Shown one piece after another: positions 21,878 to 31,036 of a DNA stretch of 64,000 nt. Every line of letters starts with the position of its first letter. The stretch's first letter is position 1. Source of the stretch: Merluccius polli (taxonomy: Eukaryota; Chordata; Actinopteri; Gadiformes; Merlucciidae); contig JAOPHQ010006627.1 of NCBI GenBank assembly GCA_030340625.1, forward strand, positions 1 to 64,000. Reading direction: 5' to 3'. A program made the translations under genes and the position numbers. The notes beneath the pieces are model-generated. The model did not search any database, was not told where the DNA came from, and saw nothing but the letters and a program-made list of their open reading frames with translations.

Positions 21878-23292
21878 CTGCCCTACAAAGCAAAAAGGCA
21901 GTAACTACGCAGAGTGCAGAACTGAGAAAAATGACTTTAAAGTTATCCTGTCGTCCAGCCTAAGTAGTTGTAGGTAGATTAATGGACATGTGGCAGTTTT
22001 GTTACTTTATATTAGCTTATTCTTTGTACATTTTAATCCTAATATTTGATTTGATGTTTTACCCCTATTTTGCAGTTACTGTGTTCTTGCTTTGTATTAC
22101 TTACTAAACATGTGGCACCATACCAAGGAAAAAGGCAGTAACTGCAGATTCTTCAAAAACTATTTTGTCACAACTTGGGCTCTAGGTGTGTTAGAGACAC
22201 TGTATTTGGACTAATTGGAACCATTTGTTTCCCTGAACATGGATATACCAAACCCAAAGTAATCTGACCATTTTAGGCCAATATTTTCCACCCAGAAGTT
22301 GTTCTGGTGCTGAAATTGCTGCTTAAAGTGTCTTACGTTGCTAAGCTGTATCAAGGCCCAAATGGGGACATTATTATTTGTGAATATTAGATTGTGTATC
22401 TGGGTGTGTTTCTCTATCTGTGATGTATCTGTTATACCTACAACAAATCAAAATTCCGGGGCAAAATAAGACCATATGATCATAACACATGTCCACCGAG
22501 TTGGACCTCTCTGGGATCAGTTTTCATTCTAGTCCAATGGAACCAAAGTTATCAAAAACCGCTAATTAGCTTATAATGCTAATTAGCTTATAACGCTAGC
22601 TGTGGCGCACCACACTTCCCCGGCAGCATAATGAGGGTCCCTACATGTAAAACGAAGCATTGAGAACTTTGTAAGTGTACAGACAGTTTATTAAAAAGAA
22701 AGTTTAGAAAGCCAGTGCCTTCACGAAAACAAGCGGGTGCCATCTTTAGAAAACAGTCACGACCAGTCGAGGGGCGAACGCCGTTCAACGTAATGAGCCG
22801 GAAGAGGCGAACACATGAGATGTCCATGAAGCAGAAGGTGTGCGATCTAGTAGAAGGTGTGCGAAGTGCGAACAGTGCGTGTGCATATAGAAGAGGAGAA
22901 AATGGTTCGTGTTTGTGCTTTTCCCGGCTGCGAGAAGAAAATGAGACGCTACAATCGTCGCTCGACTGATCGTGACTGTTTTTAAATGATGGCGCCCGGT
23001 TGTTTTCGTGTTCACCATGGAAACAGTAACTTCACTGTGTTGCATCACGGGTGTTTTTACGTGAAGTAAAACAAAGCAAGAATACAGTAACTGATGTTAC
23101 TGTCTTCTTGCTTTGTTTCACTAGGGCTTTTTGCAGTTACTGTACAAACGACTACCATTTTTCTCCAAAACGACACACATTTGAGATAAGATATTTTGTC
23201 ACATAACAAAGGATGCCTTGAATATCATGAAAATGATAATAACTCATTTTCGACCAAAAATGCAGTTACTGCCTTTTTGCTTTGTAGGGCAG
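21878..23292. mobile_element. DNA transposon in the 3' LTR with 4-bp TSD TGTA
   Basis: TIRs CTGCCCTACAAAGCAAAAAG and its inverse flank a 1415-bp body. The uninterrupted 5' LTR gives the empty site (CCTGTAGTGAAC), so the ends and the TSD TGTA (21874-21877 and 23293-23296) are certain within alignment ambiguity. Sub-terminal motifs of the CAGTTACTG / CTTGCTTTGT kind recur inside (about 22070 and 23070-23130). It carries a partial THAP finger but no transposase core. A 4-bp TSD with a THAP domain points towards Kolobok-like or P-related elements, unproven. Confidence 0.9.
22902..22985 (+). pseudogene. THAP zinc-finger N-terminus remnant
   Basis: A 27-codon frame starting MVRVCAFPGCEKKM has the opening C-X4-C of a THAP finger and then stops. 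The second half (C-X2-H) and any catalytic domain are missing. It suggests the parent transposon encoded a THAP-type transposase. Confidence 0.5.
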
Positions 23293-23614
23293 TGTAGTGA
23301 ACTCTCGTTCGCGAGACGCAGCTACGGAACCATCTACCGAGAAATAGGTCCAGCTGCGATAGGGACTAGGGACTTAGGCTGTATTCTCTGTTCTGTATCA
23401 TTAACTGAATAAAGATAATTGCTTATATTATTAATCATCGAATCCGACAATCCTTATTCCGATTCTTAGTTTAGTGTGGAAACCTCTGAATCTATCACAA
23501 AATATTCCAACACTTTCATATGTATTTTACTGTTTTTAACTCTAGTGCTCATAACTACTGTCCTGTCCTCTTAATAATAACTCAGAAATGCAACTCTAAT
23601 GCGCTTTATTTGCA

Positions 23615-23674
23615 CATAACCATGTCTTCTATCATGAATAGCTTATGCTATTCATGATAGAAGACATGGTTATG
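23615..23674. repeat. Perfect 28-bp inverted repeat with 4-base loop
   Basis: CATAACCATGTCTTC... to GAATAGC, loop TTAT, then the exact inverse ending GACATGGTTATG. It lies in the level 3 element, 100 bp beyond the ERV1 3' LTR. As a transcript it would make a perfect hairpin. Its origin is unknown. Confidence 0.9.
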
Positions 23675-24222
23675 AGCCGATACGGTCCGTTTCGCGGATT
23701 TGTTCCGAAAGCCGCGATACTCCGCGGCGGATTTGCTGTGTGGGTTATTTATGTAGTTACATAATTACGTTACGTTAGATACGTTATTAACTAAGTTACG
23801 TGTGATGTATGACATGAAGCAGTAACATTCCCTTGCACTAATCATATACCAAATTATAGAATAATGGCATATTACTATTATAGCCTAATGACATAAAAAA
23901 GTCAAGTCCTCGTCTTAATTCTCGAGTCCCTAATGCACGAGTCCGAGTCAAGTTCGAGTCATTCAGTGCTTGAGTCCAAGTCAAGTCACGAGTCTCTAAA
24001 TTTAGCTCACGAGTACTACAACACTGCGGCAAGCTCAGGGTGAAGGCTTGAAGTAGTGATGCTGTAAATCAAAATTGTAGCAGGCTTTTGTGAGAGAATC
24101 TGTTTAGAGCGGCTGTATGTTTTATTGTTTAAATATCGATATTTGGCGCCAGTGCATCGATAACCTAATGCAAGACGAAATATCGCAATATATCTTAGTA
24201 TCGATATTTTGGCACACCCCTA

Positions 24223-24279
24223 CTTGACATCCTGAAAATCATTGATGCTTTCACCACCAATCACAACATACATGATTAG
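24223..24279 (+). pseudogene. hAT (ZMYM1-like) transposase remnant, 3' end
   Basis: The duplicated CTTGACAT codes for the same residues (LDI) as the last bases before the insertion. The frame then runs LKIIDAFTTNHNIHD to a TAG stop, which reads naturally as the end of the hAT dimerisation domain. This continuity shows that the 14.5 kb between are an insertion into a once-single coding exon. Confidence 0.75.
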
Positions 24280-24960
24280 TGCTGAATATAATTATTATTT
24301 TGTGGTGGATACCCCATAGTCCTTATGTTTCCTGCAAATCTTAAAATATTACATTTACTGCTATTAAGCCTACTAGTTTTGCTTGGACTTCCAAGCAGTG
24401 ATTCTGTTGATTTTTTTTTAGTAGCCAAATTAATTGAGGTATTGCATGGTCAGATTAAGATTTGTCCAACTCCTGGTAAAGCCTTGCATCTGTTGTTTGC
24501 CTTATTTGACTTTAATAAATAGTAGTGTATCATCTGGCATTGTCTGTCTGTAATGTGAATAGCAGTGGACATTGTGGGTTAGTAGGGTTTTTCTACTATG
24601 CCACAGGGTTTTTCAGTTGAAAAGCATGCATTTGACGCTGATTGGAGGATTGGGGCGTGATTCATGTTGTCCGCTGTGGGTCGGATGCACTGTTGGTTTG
24701 TTTATGCTCTGTGTAGCCCAGGTTGTCTCTGATGCTGTTGACACTGTCACAGTTCACTTATATATTAGATCTATCAATTGATGTTGCTTGTGAATCAACA
24801 GAGGCATTTACATAATGCTTGAAACTGACTTTTGAACGCCACGCATCTGGCCTTGCGAATATATATTACCATACAGTACATCCCTCAGCACCATCACTGA
24901 ATAATTCAGACCCACTGTAGCAGCAGCAAGAGTCTGTCTGGCATCGCCACTGGTTAACTA

Positions 24961-25217
24961 TGGTAGTTATACTGTATACTTTGAACAGGCTTAGGCTAGT
25001 TTTGGGGTACTATGATTATGGCTGAAAATATGGCAACACAGTTTGGATGCTTTGATTTGTGGAACTTATTTTCTTTGAAACTGGCTTCTCAAACATTCTA
25101 GGAGTCTGGACATTATATAGTTTGCTATTGGTCCTGAGATCTTGCATATAGGAGCTATGAATGTGTTACTTTGCCACTAGACACTGATGATACTGCTGTT
25201 TACATTTCCATTTTTAG
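24961..25217. other. No gene seen
   Basis: Sequence right of the level 1 element, leading to an acceptor-like TTTTTAG. Nothing was recognised. Confidence 0.4.
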
Positions 25218-25474
25218 GAAAACCTGTGCATGAGTCCACGGAGGCCAGACACACAAGGTCAAAGATTGGGTTAAACTGGAGTTTATCTGAATTTAACAAC
25301 TTTGTTTGCCAAAGCTACACTCATGTCAGTTTAAATTTGATAGGCTTTGAATTGGCAAGGACAGGCAAAGGACACAAGATCCAGAAATCACACGTTAGTT
25401 CTGTGAAGGAGCTAAAAAAAAAAGCAGTTGGCAAAAGCAGACTTTACATCGTGCCACGAGCCACTGTATTGCAG
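25218..25474 (+). CDS. Exon-like segment A of an unidentified P2X7-domain gene or transposon gene
   Basis: An open frame is bounded by TTTTTAG at the acceptor and CAG/GTATGG at the donor. It encodes a compact domain with SEFNNFVCQSY, LNLIGFELAR and KSRLYIVPRA. The pattern recalls the N-terminal domain of teleost multigene proteins often labelled G2/M-specific E3 ligase-like, from memory and not certain. It is in the same orientation as the three segments downstream. Whether this is a working gene, a family pseudogene or a transposon gene cannot be told. Confidence 0.4.
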
Positions 25475-25590
25475 GTATGGAATTATATGCACAGGGATTT
25501 ATATAATATGTACGTAAGTAAGTGTTTTCTATAATGTCTATAAGTGAAGTTAAAAAGGCTCCCTTTCTACCCTCACCGCCCTCTACCATG

Positions 25591-25677
25591 TCCCAGAATT
25601 CATTCCGACCACTCTCCACAGCTCCAGCAGTAGATGAGACCTCACAAGTGGCGGAGGAAAATGTTGTTTCAGATTAG
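25591..25677 (+). pseudogene. Exon-like segment B (duplicated, first copy, with stop)
   Basis: It reads SQNSFRPLSTAP then an acidic stretch ending VSD and a TAG directly before GTAAAC. The paralogous segment at 25945-26043 has CAA at that place, so this copy appears damaged. Confidence 0.35.
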
Positions 25678-25944
25678 GTAAACCATATTAAAATGATTGC
25701 ATATCTAAGCATTTTAGTTATATCCATTGTGCACTTAGTAGTGATGGCAAATATCCTTTTTCAGTTAGGTTTAGGCTGTTGGGAACGGGCAGACAATATT
25801 TTACCACCAAGATTAAGAGCATTACAAATCCTTATTGGCAGGCCAAGAGAGAGATTATTTTGAAAGACGTTAATTATGTATGTTTTTTGTTCTCTTACTG
25901 AAGCAGATATAATTTGGATTTTCTGTGTACTGCCAGGTGACATA

Positions 25945-26043
25945 TCCCAGAATTCATTCCCACCACTCTCAATTGCTCCAGTACAAGAAGAGACCACCCT
26001 TGTGGCTGAGAGTACCCAAGCTCAAAATGTGGTTGCAGATCAA
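25945..26043 (+). CDS. Exon-like segment B' (duplicated, second copy)
   Basis: It reads SQNSFPPLSIAPVQEETTLV and ends VVADQ before donor GTAAAC. It is about 70 per cent like segment B, and the intron starts (GTAAACCAT) match too. So the duplication included the splice donor. Confidence 0.4.
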
Positions 26044-26350
26044 GTAAACCATTTTGACATTGTATAGAATCTTAGAATTGTATTTTTTATTTATTTATTA
26101 ATTGTGTTTGTGTATGTACTGTTTGGTGGTGATTTGTGAGAAATGCCATTTTGGATGATTTACTTTAGGCTCTTCACGAATGGTGAGCAATATGTGCCCA
26201 GCAAGACCAGGAGTAAATAATAAAACCTTGTTGGTGGATCAGGAAATGGTAATATTCCCAACGTTTTTATTGTGTATGTTTTAAATGCTCTTATAAAAAG
26301 CATAAATAGTTAGGTTTTTCGTCTTTCTTTTTTTCTTCTTCTTTTAACAG

Positions 26351-26398
26351 GATGTTAAGAAACTGTCCTATCAGGTCTGTGAGGAAAGACGTCAAAAG
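26351..26398 (+). CDS. Exon-like segment C, 16 codons
   Basis: It is preceded by a pyrimidine-rich TTCTTCTTTTAACAG and followed by GTTTGTG. It encodes DVKKLSYQVCEERRQK. The splice signals are good but support is only contextual. Confidence 0.35.
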
Positions 26399-26612
26399 GT
26401 TTGTGTAATATATTAGTTAATTGAACTATCAGCAGAAAAAAACATTTACTTTTACATTTTTCTGTTAAAGTTGATTGAGAAATCCTACTGGTAAAACTGA
26501 TGGACATGGCACCTTCTACATTTTCACGATATTGTATTGGAAAGATGAAAATGTAATTTATGTAAACCCTCAGGGACTTTTCAAGAACTGATCAAGGAGT
26601 GATAAACAAGAT

Positions 26613-27035
26613 ATGGCCACGTTTGAAGGAGATACCGATATGCCTGCTTTTGAAGACGTTGATGAGGAATTTGTTGTATCCAGCGAACCATACCTCTACG
26701 AGCCGGAATACACGGATGAAGAACTGATCGAGATGGATGCACAAAGGGCAGAAAGAGAGAGAGCAGCTGCAGCAGCCCCCGCTGGAGCTGCAGCAGAGAA
26801 CCGGGAGAGAACATCTGGAGACTGGTGGTGCCAGTGCCGAAAATGTGTACAAATACTGACATTCGACGAATGTTTTTGCTGCAGGGAGTGGGACTTGGTC
26901 ATCCCACAGATACAAGAACTGGAGCTGGACACCTGTTTCCAGGATCTAGATGTGTCTGGCAGTGCCCCCCGAGACAGAGCAATATGCATTACGCAGCACC
27001 AGGACTACAAATCCCTACTAAATCAAGGAGTATGA
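26613..27035 (+). CDS. P2X7-ballast-like zinc domain protein segment
   Basis: The 140-residue ORF has an acidic N-terminal half, an alanine-rich helix (about residues 45-70) and then WWCQCRKC, FDECFCCREW and AICITQH. This spacing of W, cysteines and histidine is that of the intracellular ballast domain of P2X7 receptors. The domain also occurs alone in many fish proteins and transposon genes. There is no channel part. An in-frame TGA lies between the likely acceptor (26573) and the ATG, so this piece may begin at the ATG or be broken. Confidence 0.55.
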   Translation: MATFEGDTDMPAFEDVDEEFVVSSEPYLYEPEYTDEELIEMDAQRAERERAAAAAPAGAAAENRERTSGDWWCQCRKCVQILTFDECFCCREWDLVIPQIQELELDTCFQDLDVSGSAPRDRAICITQHQDYKSLLNQGV

Positions 27036-27185
27036 TATGTATATCATATCATGGCGCCCAGCGTGGCAGACGTGTTTGCGAAGTGCTCCCGACACCAATT
27101 GCTTTTAGTATTTATTTTAGTGTTATTGTATATAGTTAATGTAAAGTGCTGGCATTAAAGGATTGTGTAAAGCAGGGAAGCACTT

Positions 27186-28505
27186 TTGAACATTGAAAAA
27201 GCTCACCACGAGCTTAAAACCGACCTTTTTAACTTTTTACCACACCTGGACACCAACTACACCCAGCCAGTGCGGCCACGGCGGAGACGAGGCAAGAGAG
27301 GTGGGCTACATGCTAGGCTAAAGGCTAGAGCTACACGTCCACCGCTACCTAGCCTGCTGCTAGCTAATGTCCGCTCCCTCGAAAATAAAATGGACGAGCT
27401 GAGAGCCAGGACAACAACACAACGTGAGATCAGGGAGTGCTGTGCTCTGATTTTTATGGAAACCTGGACCAAAGACAACACGCCAGATTCAGCCATCCAG
27501 CTTGAGACCCATTCCGTACACCGCGGAGACCGCACGTCGGCCTCGGGGAAGAACAAAGGCGGCGGCGTCTGTGTTTACATCAACAACCGATGGCGTTCGG
27601 ACGTTCAGGTGGTGGAGAAACATTGTTCAGTGGACATAGAGGTGCTGATGGTTAAGTGCAGACCCTTTTATTTACCAAGGGAGTTCAGTGCTGTTTTTAT
27701 TCTGGCTGTTTACATCCCACCGCGGGCGGACCGGACCGCAGCGCTCGGACTACTGCACGACACCATCAGCAAACACGAGACTACACACCCGGACGCTGTG
27801 TTTGTTGTGGCAGGGGATTTTAACCACTGCAACCTTCGGACTGTCCTCCCCAAGTACCACCAGCACGTGAGCTTCCCGACGAGGGACAACAACATTCTGG
27901 ACCACGTCTACAGCAACGTGAAGGGCGCCTACAAGGCTGCCCCCCGCCCCCACTTCGGACAGTCGGACCACATCTCCGTATTCCTCTACCCATCTTACAG
28001 GCAGCTCCTCAAACAGGCCCCCCCAGTAAGTAAAACTGTTAAAGTATGGAATGAAGAGACTGATCTTGTGCTGCAGGACTGCTTTAACAGTACTGACTGG
28101 GATGTGTTTAAGACTGCTGCTGTGAGAGAGGACGGTACTGTGGACTTAGAGGAATATGCTTCAGTGGTTACTGGCTACATCAGCACATGCATAGACAACA
28201 TTGTCCCCACCAAGTGCTGCAAAACATACCCAAACCAAAAACCCTGGATTAACTGCAATGTACGGTCCATGCTGCGTGCCCGCTCCACTGCATTTGCCTC
28301 TGGTGACGCTGAAGGCTACAAAAAGGCCAGATATGACCTACGTAGATCCATCAGAGAAGCCAAGAGACAGTACAGAGTCAAGCTGGAGGGATACTACACA
28401 CCGCGGATCCCCGGCGCATGTGGCAAGGTCTGCAACACATCACAGACTACCAGCAGCGGAGCAGGGGGGTCACAACCAGCCAAAGCACACTGCCGGATGA
28501 GCTGA
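27186..28505 (+). pseudogene. LINE ORF2, endonuclease part
   Basis: The frame contains LLLANVRSLENKMDEL (endonuclease start), FMETW, GGGVCVYIN, VVAGDFNHC and a GQSDHISVFL end motif, the usual APE catalytic set. It then runs through the linker (QKPWINCNVRSMLRAR). Near 28395-28415, at a CCCC run, the homologous frame moves to the one starting at 28418, so the tail of this ORF is out of frame. One base change separates it from the RT half. Confidence 0.8.
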
Positions 28506-29905
28506 ATGAGTTCTACGCTCGCTTCGACGCCCTCAACACCAACAGAGGGATTCCAACAGAGGCAGCACAGAGCTCTTCACTCACGGTGACGTCAGCTGAG
28601 GTGTGCAGGGCGCTGAGGAAAACGAACCCCCGGAAAGCAGCAGGCCCTGATAACATCCCTGGCCGTGCACTGAGGGTCTGTTCAGTGGAGCTGGCTGAGG
28701 TGCTAACAGATATTTACAATCTGTCCCTCTCTCAATCTTCTGTGCCCACCTGCTTCAAGACCACCACCATCGTGCCCCTCCCTAAGAAAAACACCATTAC
28801 CTGCTTAAATGACTACCGTCCCATCGCACTCACTTCAATTGTGATGAAGTGTTTTGAGAGGATAATCATGTCCCACATTAAGAAGACCATCCCGGACACC
28901 CTGGACCCCCTACAGTTTGCATACCGTCGGAACCGGTCTACAGACGACGCAGTAAACACCGCCATCCACACAGCTCTCACACATCTGGAGAACAAGGACA
29001 CGTATGTTCGAATGCTGTTCATCGACTACAGCTCAGCATTCAACACGGTCCTCCCAACCAGACTGGCTGAGAAGCTCCACATCCGGACATCAGGCACAAG
29101 GACGGTGAGCACAGGGACCCCCCAGGGCTGTGTGCTGAGTCCTCTGCTGTACACCCTCTTCACCTACGACTGTGCCTCCACCCAGCGCAACACCACCATC
29201 ATCAAGTTTGCGGATGACACAACAGTCATTGGACTGATCACTGGTGGGGTGGAGACAGACTACAGGGAGGAGGTGGCTCAGCTTGTGTCCTGGTGCCACA
29301 CAAATAATCTCTCCTTAAACACAGAGAAGACTAAGGAGTTGATTATCGACCCGAGGAAGAGGAGAGACCAGCACAGTTCACTACACATCGGTGAGACTCG
29401 GGTAGAGAGGGTGAAAACCTTTAAATTCCTCGGCACCCACATCAGCGAGGACCTCTCCTGGTCTCGCAACACCCAGCACATTGCCAAGAAGTCTCAGCAG
29501 CGACTGTACTTCTTAAGAAAGCTGAGGAAATTTGGACTGTCCACCAAACTCCTCAGCAACTTCTACAGATGTACAGTGGAGAGCATCCTGACCAACTCCA
29601 TCACAGTGTGGTTTGGGAACTGCACGGTACAGGAAAGGAAGGCTCTCCAACATGTGATTAAAAATGCACAATACATCTGTGGAGCAGCCTTCCCATCACT
29701 TCAGGACATTTACAACACCCGGGTCACAAAGAGGGCACAGAACATCATCAAGGACACTACACACCCCCAGCACACACTGTTCACACTGCTACCATCTGGC
29801 AGACGCTATAGGAGCGTGAAAGCCAGAACAACCAGACTTAAAAACAGTTTTTATCCACAGGCCATCAGGCTGCTGAATGACTGTCAAACACTGATGACAA
29901 CATAG
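28418..29905 (+). pseudogene. LINE ORF2, reverse transcriptase part, with an internal deletion
   Basis: It contains RKAAGPDNIPGRAL, the LNDYRPIALTS motif, FIDYSSAFNTVLP, GTPQGCVLSPLL and the catalytic FADD, and ends with the C-terminal LPSGRRYRSVKART segment. Between LAEKLHI and RTSGTRTVSTG about 35 residues expected in this family (the segment before the PQG motif) are absent without loss of frame. RT activity is therefore doubtful despite the open frame. Confidence 0.8.
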
Positions 29906-30349
29906 AATTCTGTAAACACAACAATTTAACACTGAACTACATCGTTTTGCACTATATTCAATACTGTGAACTATATTTCTTTCAACTGTGAACTACATTT
30001 GCACTATGTACATATCTAATAATAATATTCAATATCCAATGTATATATTCAAACTTCTTATATTTCAATGTCTTTCAGTGCCTTCTGCTGTATGCAAACA
30101 TTGCACATGCTAAACAGCACCTTATATTTAATTATATTTAACTGTTTTTTTGTTTTGTTTTACTAAATTCTGCTCTTTGTACAGATGTTTCTTTTTTTTT
30201 ATAGTTTAGTTTATTTATCTACTTTATTTTAAGTATATTTTGTGTGAAGGGAATGTGCAAACTAAGAATTTCATTGCCCGGTGCAAACTATGTTTCAACT
30301 GTGTATATGACAATAAACATCTTGAATCTTGAGTGCAGGAAACATTCTT

Positions 30350-30523
30350 CTCCGTGGATACAATTAAAAACATTCTTCTCCGTGGTGTGTTGATGTCCAA
30401 GCCGCTAGCAAGAAGCCACAGTTGAGTCCTTTCGGGATCTCGCACTGGAAATTTGTGGAAACTTTGTAATGCCCATCTGTAGCTTTTATTGTTACAATTT
30501 TTACATGCACACTGAATCACCAT
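30350..30523 (-). pseudogene. THAP-finger fragment
   Basis: Minus-strand MVIQCACKNCNNKSY begins a THAP-like domain and continues SFHKFPVRDPERTQLWL, matching the F-x-FP and downstream W of the fold. The C-terminal C-X2-H part is not found in frame. An 18-bp direct repeat (30340-30357 and 30368-30385) lies where it should be and may have disrupted it. The LINE ends just beside it. Confidence 0.5.
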
Positions 30524-31030
30524 GTTGCCTAGTCGTTTGTTTATAATCCAATGATTCAATCCTGCTACTACTAGGTGTCCCGCGCTTCTGTCACGCGCCT
30601 CACTGTTTACTTTCTGCTGTTGAGATTTGGTTATTGCACAACTAACCTGAGCAAAGTAAAATTCCGCTGCTGCTGAGAAACTAGTCCCTCAAACTGCGAT
30701 GATTCATGCAATGCGAGGTTGGTTTTATTTCTAACATTATTCTATCAACACAGACATTTACATCGATAGTCTGGCGTTATAATTGATTTGCCTTGGGTGT
30801 ACTGTGGAGTGGGTAAGACTGTTTTTATTGGCAAGCTAGTCGTTACCGTTGAGGACTGCATGAAATTTGTTGAAAACGTCTCCAATGATAAAAAACACAC
30901 TGGCTGACTTGGAAATGAGGTCCTATGTCCAAAATTCCAAACTACCCCTTTAAACTACATATTCAAATGTTTAAGAGGCCTGAATTACTTTTCTAGGCTG
31001 TGTATATGCCATACCTTTTTCACCACTTTT
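30524..31030. other. No gene seen
   Basis: It ends in CCAAACTACCCCTTTAAA, which looks like the right terminus of a common fish MITE. No matching left end was found nearby. Confidence 0.35.
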
Positions 31031-31036
31031 TTGTGT

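Larger units (their letters stand above)
10428..23512 (+). mobile_element. ERV1: gammaretrovirus-like endogenous retrovirus, env-less, defective
   Basis: The order is 5' LTR, primer-binding site, long leader, gag, pol, 3' LTR. The LTRs (688 bp, and about 690 bp once its insertion is removed) differ by about two substitutions and one 2-bp indel, so the copy is young. Gag has a gamma-type capsid. Pol has RT, RNase H and integrase. No protease motif and no env are seen, and gag-pol is broken by frame changes. A CTTT next to both outer LTR ends is a tentative 4-bp TSD. Three younger insertions sit inside, at 11498-11867, 19349-21235 and 21878-23292. Confidence 0.88.
21404..23512 (+). repeat. ERV1 3' LTR (interrupted)
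   Basis: It matches the 5' LTR nearly base for base on both sides of an inserted transposon. The visible differences are A to G near the start, an extra TT after GACGCAT, and G to T in CAGGAAGCACC. The polypurine tract is probably the purine-rich GGGGAGAG/poly-A stretch near 21318-21342. Confidence 0.9.
10166..24026. mobile_element. Level 3: hAT-like non-autonomous element (CAGTGTTGTAGT termini)
   Basis: A 12-bp perfect TIR, CAGTGTTGTAGT, is present at both ends, with a perfect 8-bp TSD CGGCAAGC (10158-10165 and 24027-24034). Degenerate CGAGTCCGAGTC repeats lie inside both ends, inverted relative to each other. Its own sequence is 10166-10427 plus 23513-24026. Confidence 0.9.
9746..24222. 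mobile_element. Level 2: hAT-like non-autonomous element (TAGGG termini)
   Basis: The left end TAGGGCTGGGTATC and the right end (inverse TAGGGGTGTGCC) are imperfect TIRs. The 8-bp TSD CTTGACAT is perfect (9738-9745 and 24223-24230). Both flanks carry the CGATATCGATAT-type runs typical of this MITE group (9760-9890 and 24130-24210). There is no transposase. Its own sequence is 9746-10165 plus 24027-24222. Confidence 0.88.
8277..24952 (+). mobile_element. Level 1: outermost hAT transposon (ZMYM1-like), host of a nested stack
   Basis: The element begins CAGTGGCG and ends CGCCACTG. A perfect 8-bp TSD, GTTAACTA, lies on both sides (8269-8276 and 24953-24960), as expected for hAT. Its own sequence is 8277-9745 plus 24223-24952. 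Everything between is a later insertion. It encodes a degraded hAT transposase related to vertebrate ZMYM1-like proteins. Confidence 0.9.
27150..30332 (+). mobile_element. L2-like non-LTR retrotransposon, 5'-truncated and frameshifted
   Basis: It has an APE-type endonuclease, a reverse transcriptase and a 3' end reading ACAATAAACATCTTGAATCTTGA, the short-repeat tail seen in L2-clade LINEs of fish. The 5' end is not defined; a coding ATG-like frame starts at 27186. The clade call (L2 or the related CR1/Rex1 group) rests on the tail and on RT motifs recalled without a search. Confidence 0.8.

Noticed and set aside
22715..22969. 84-residue plus-strand ORF in the LTR-borne transposon
   Set aside because: The recognisable THAP start is in a different frame (22902). 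This ORF has no family pattern.
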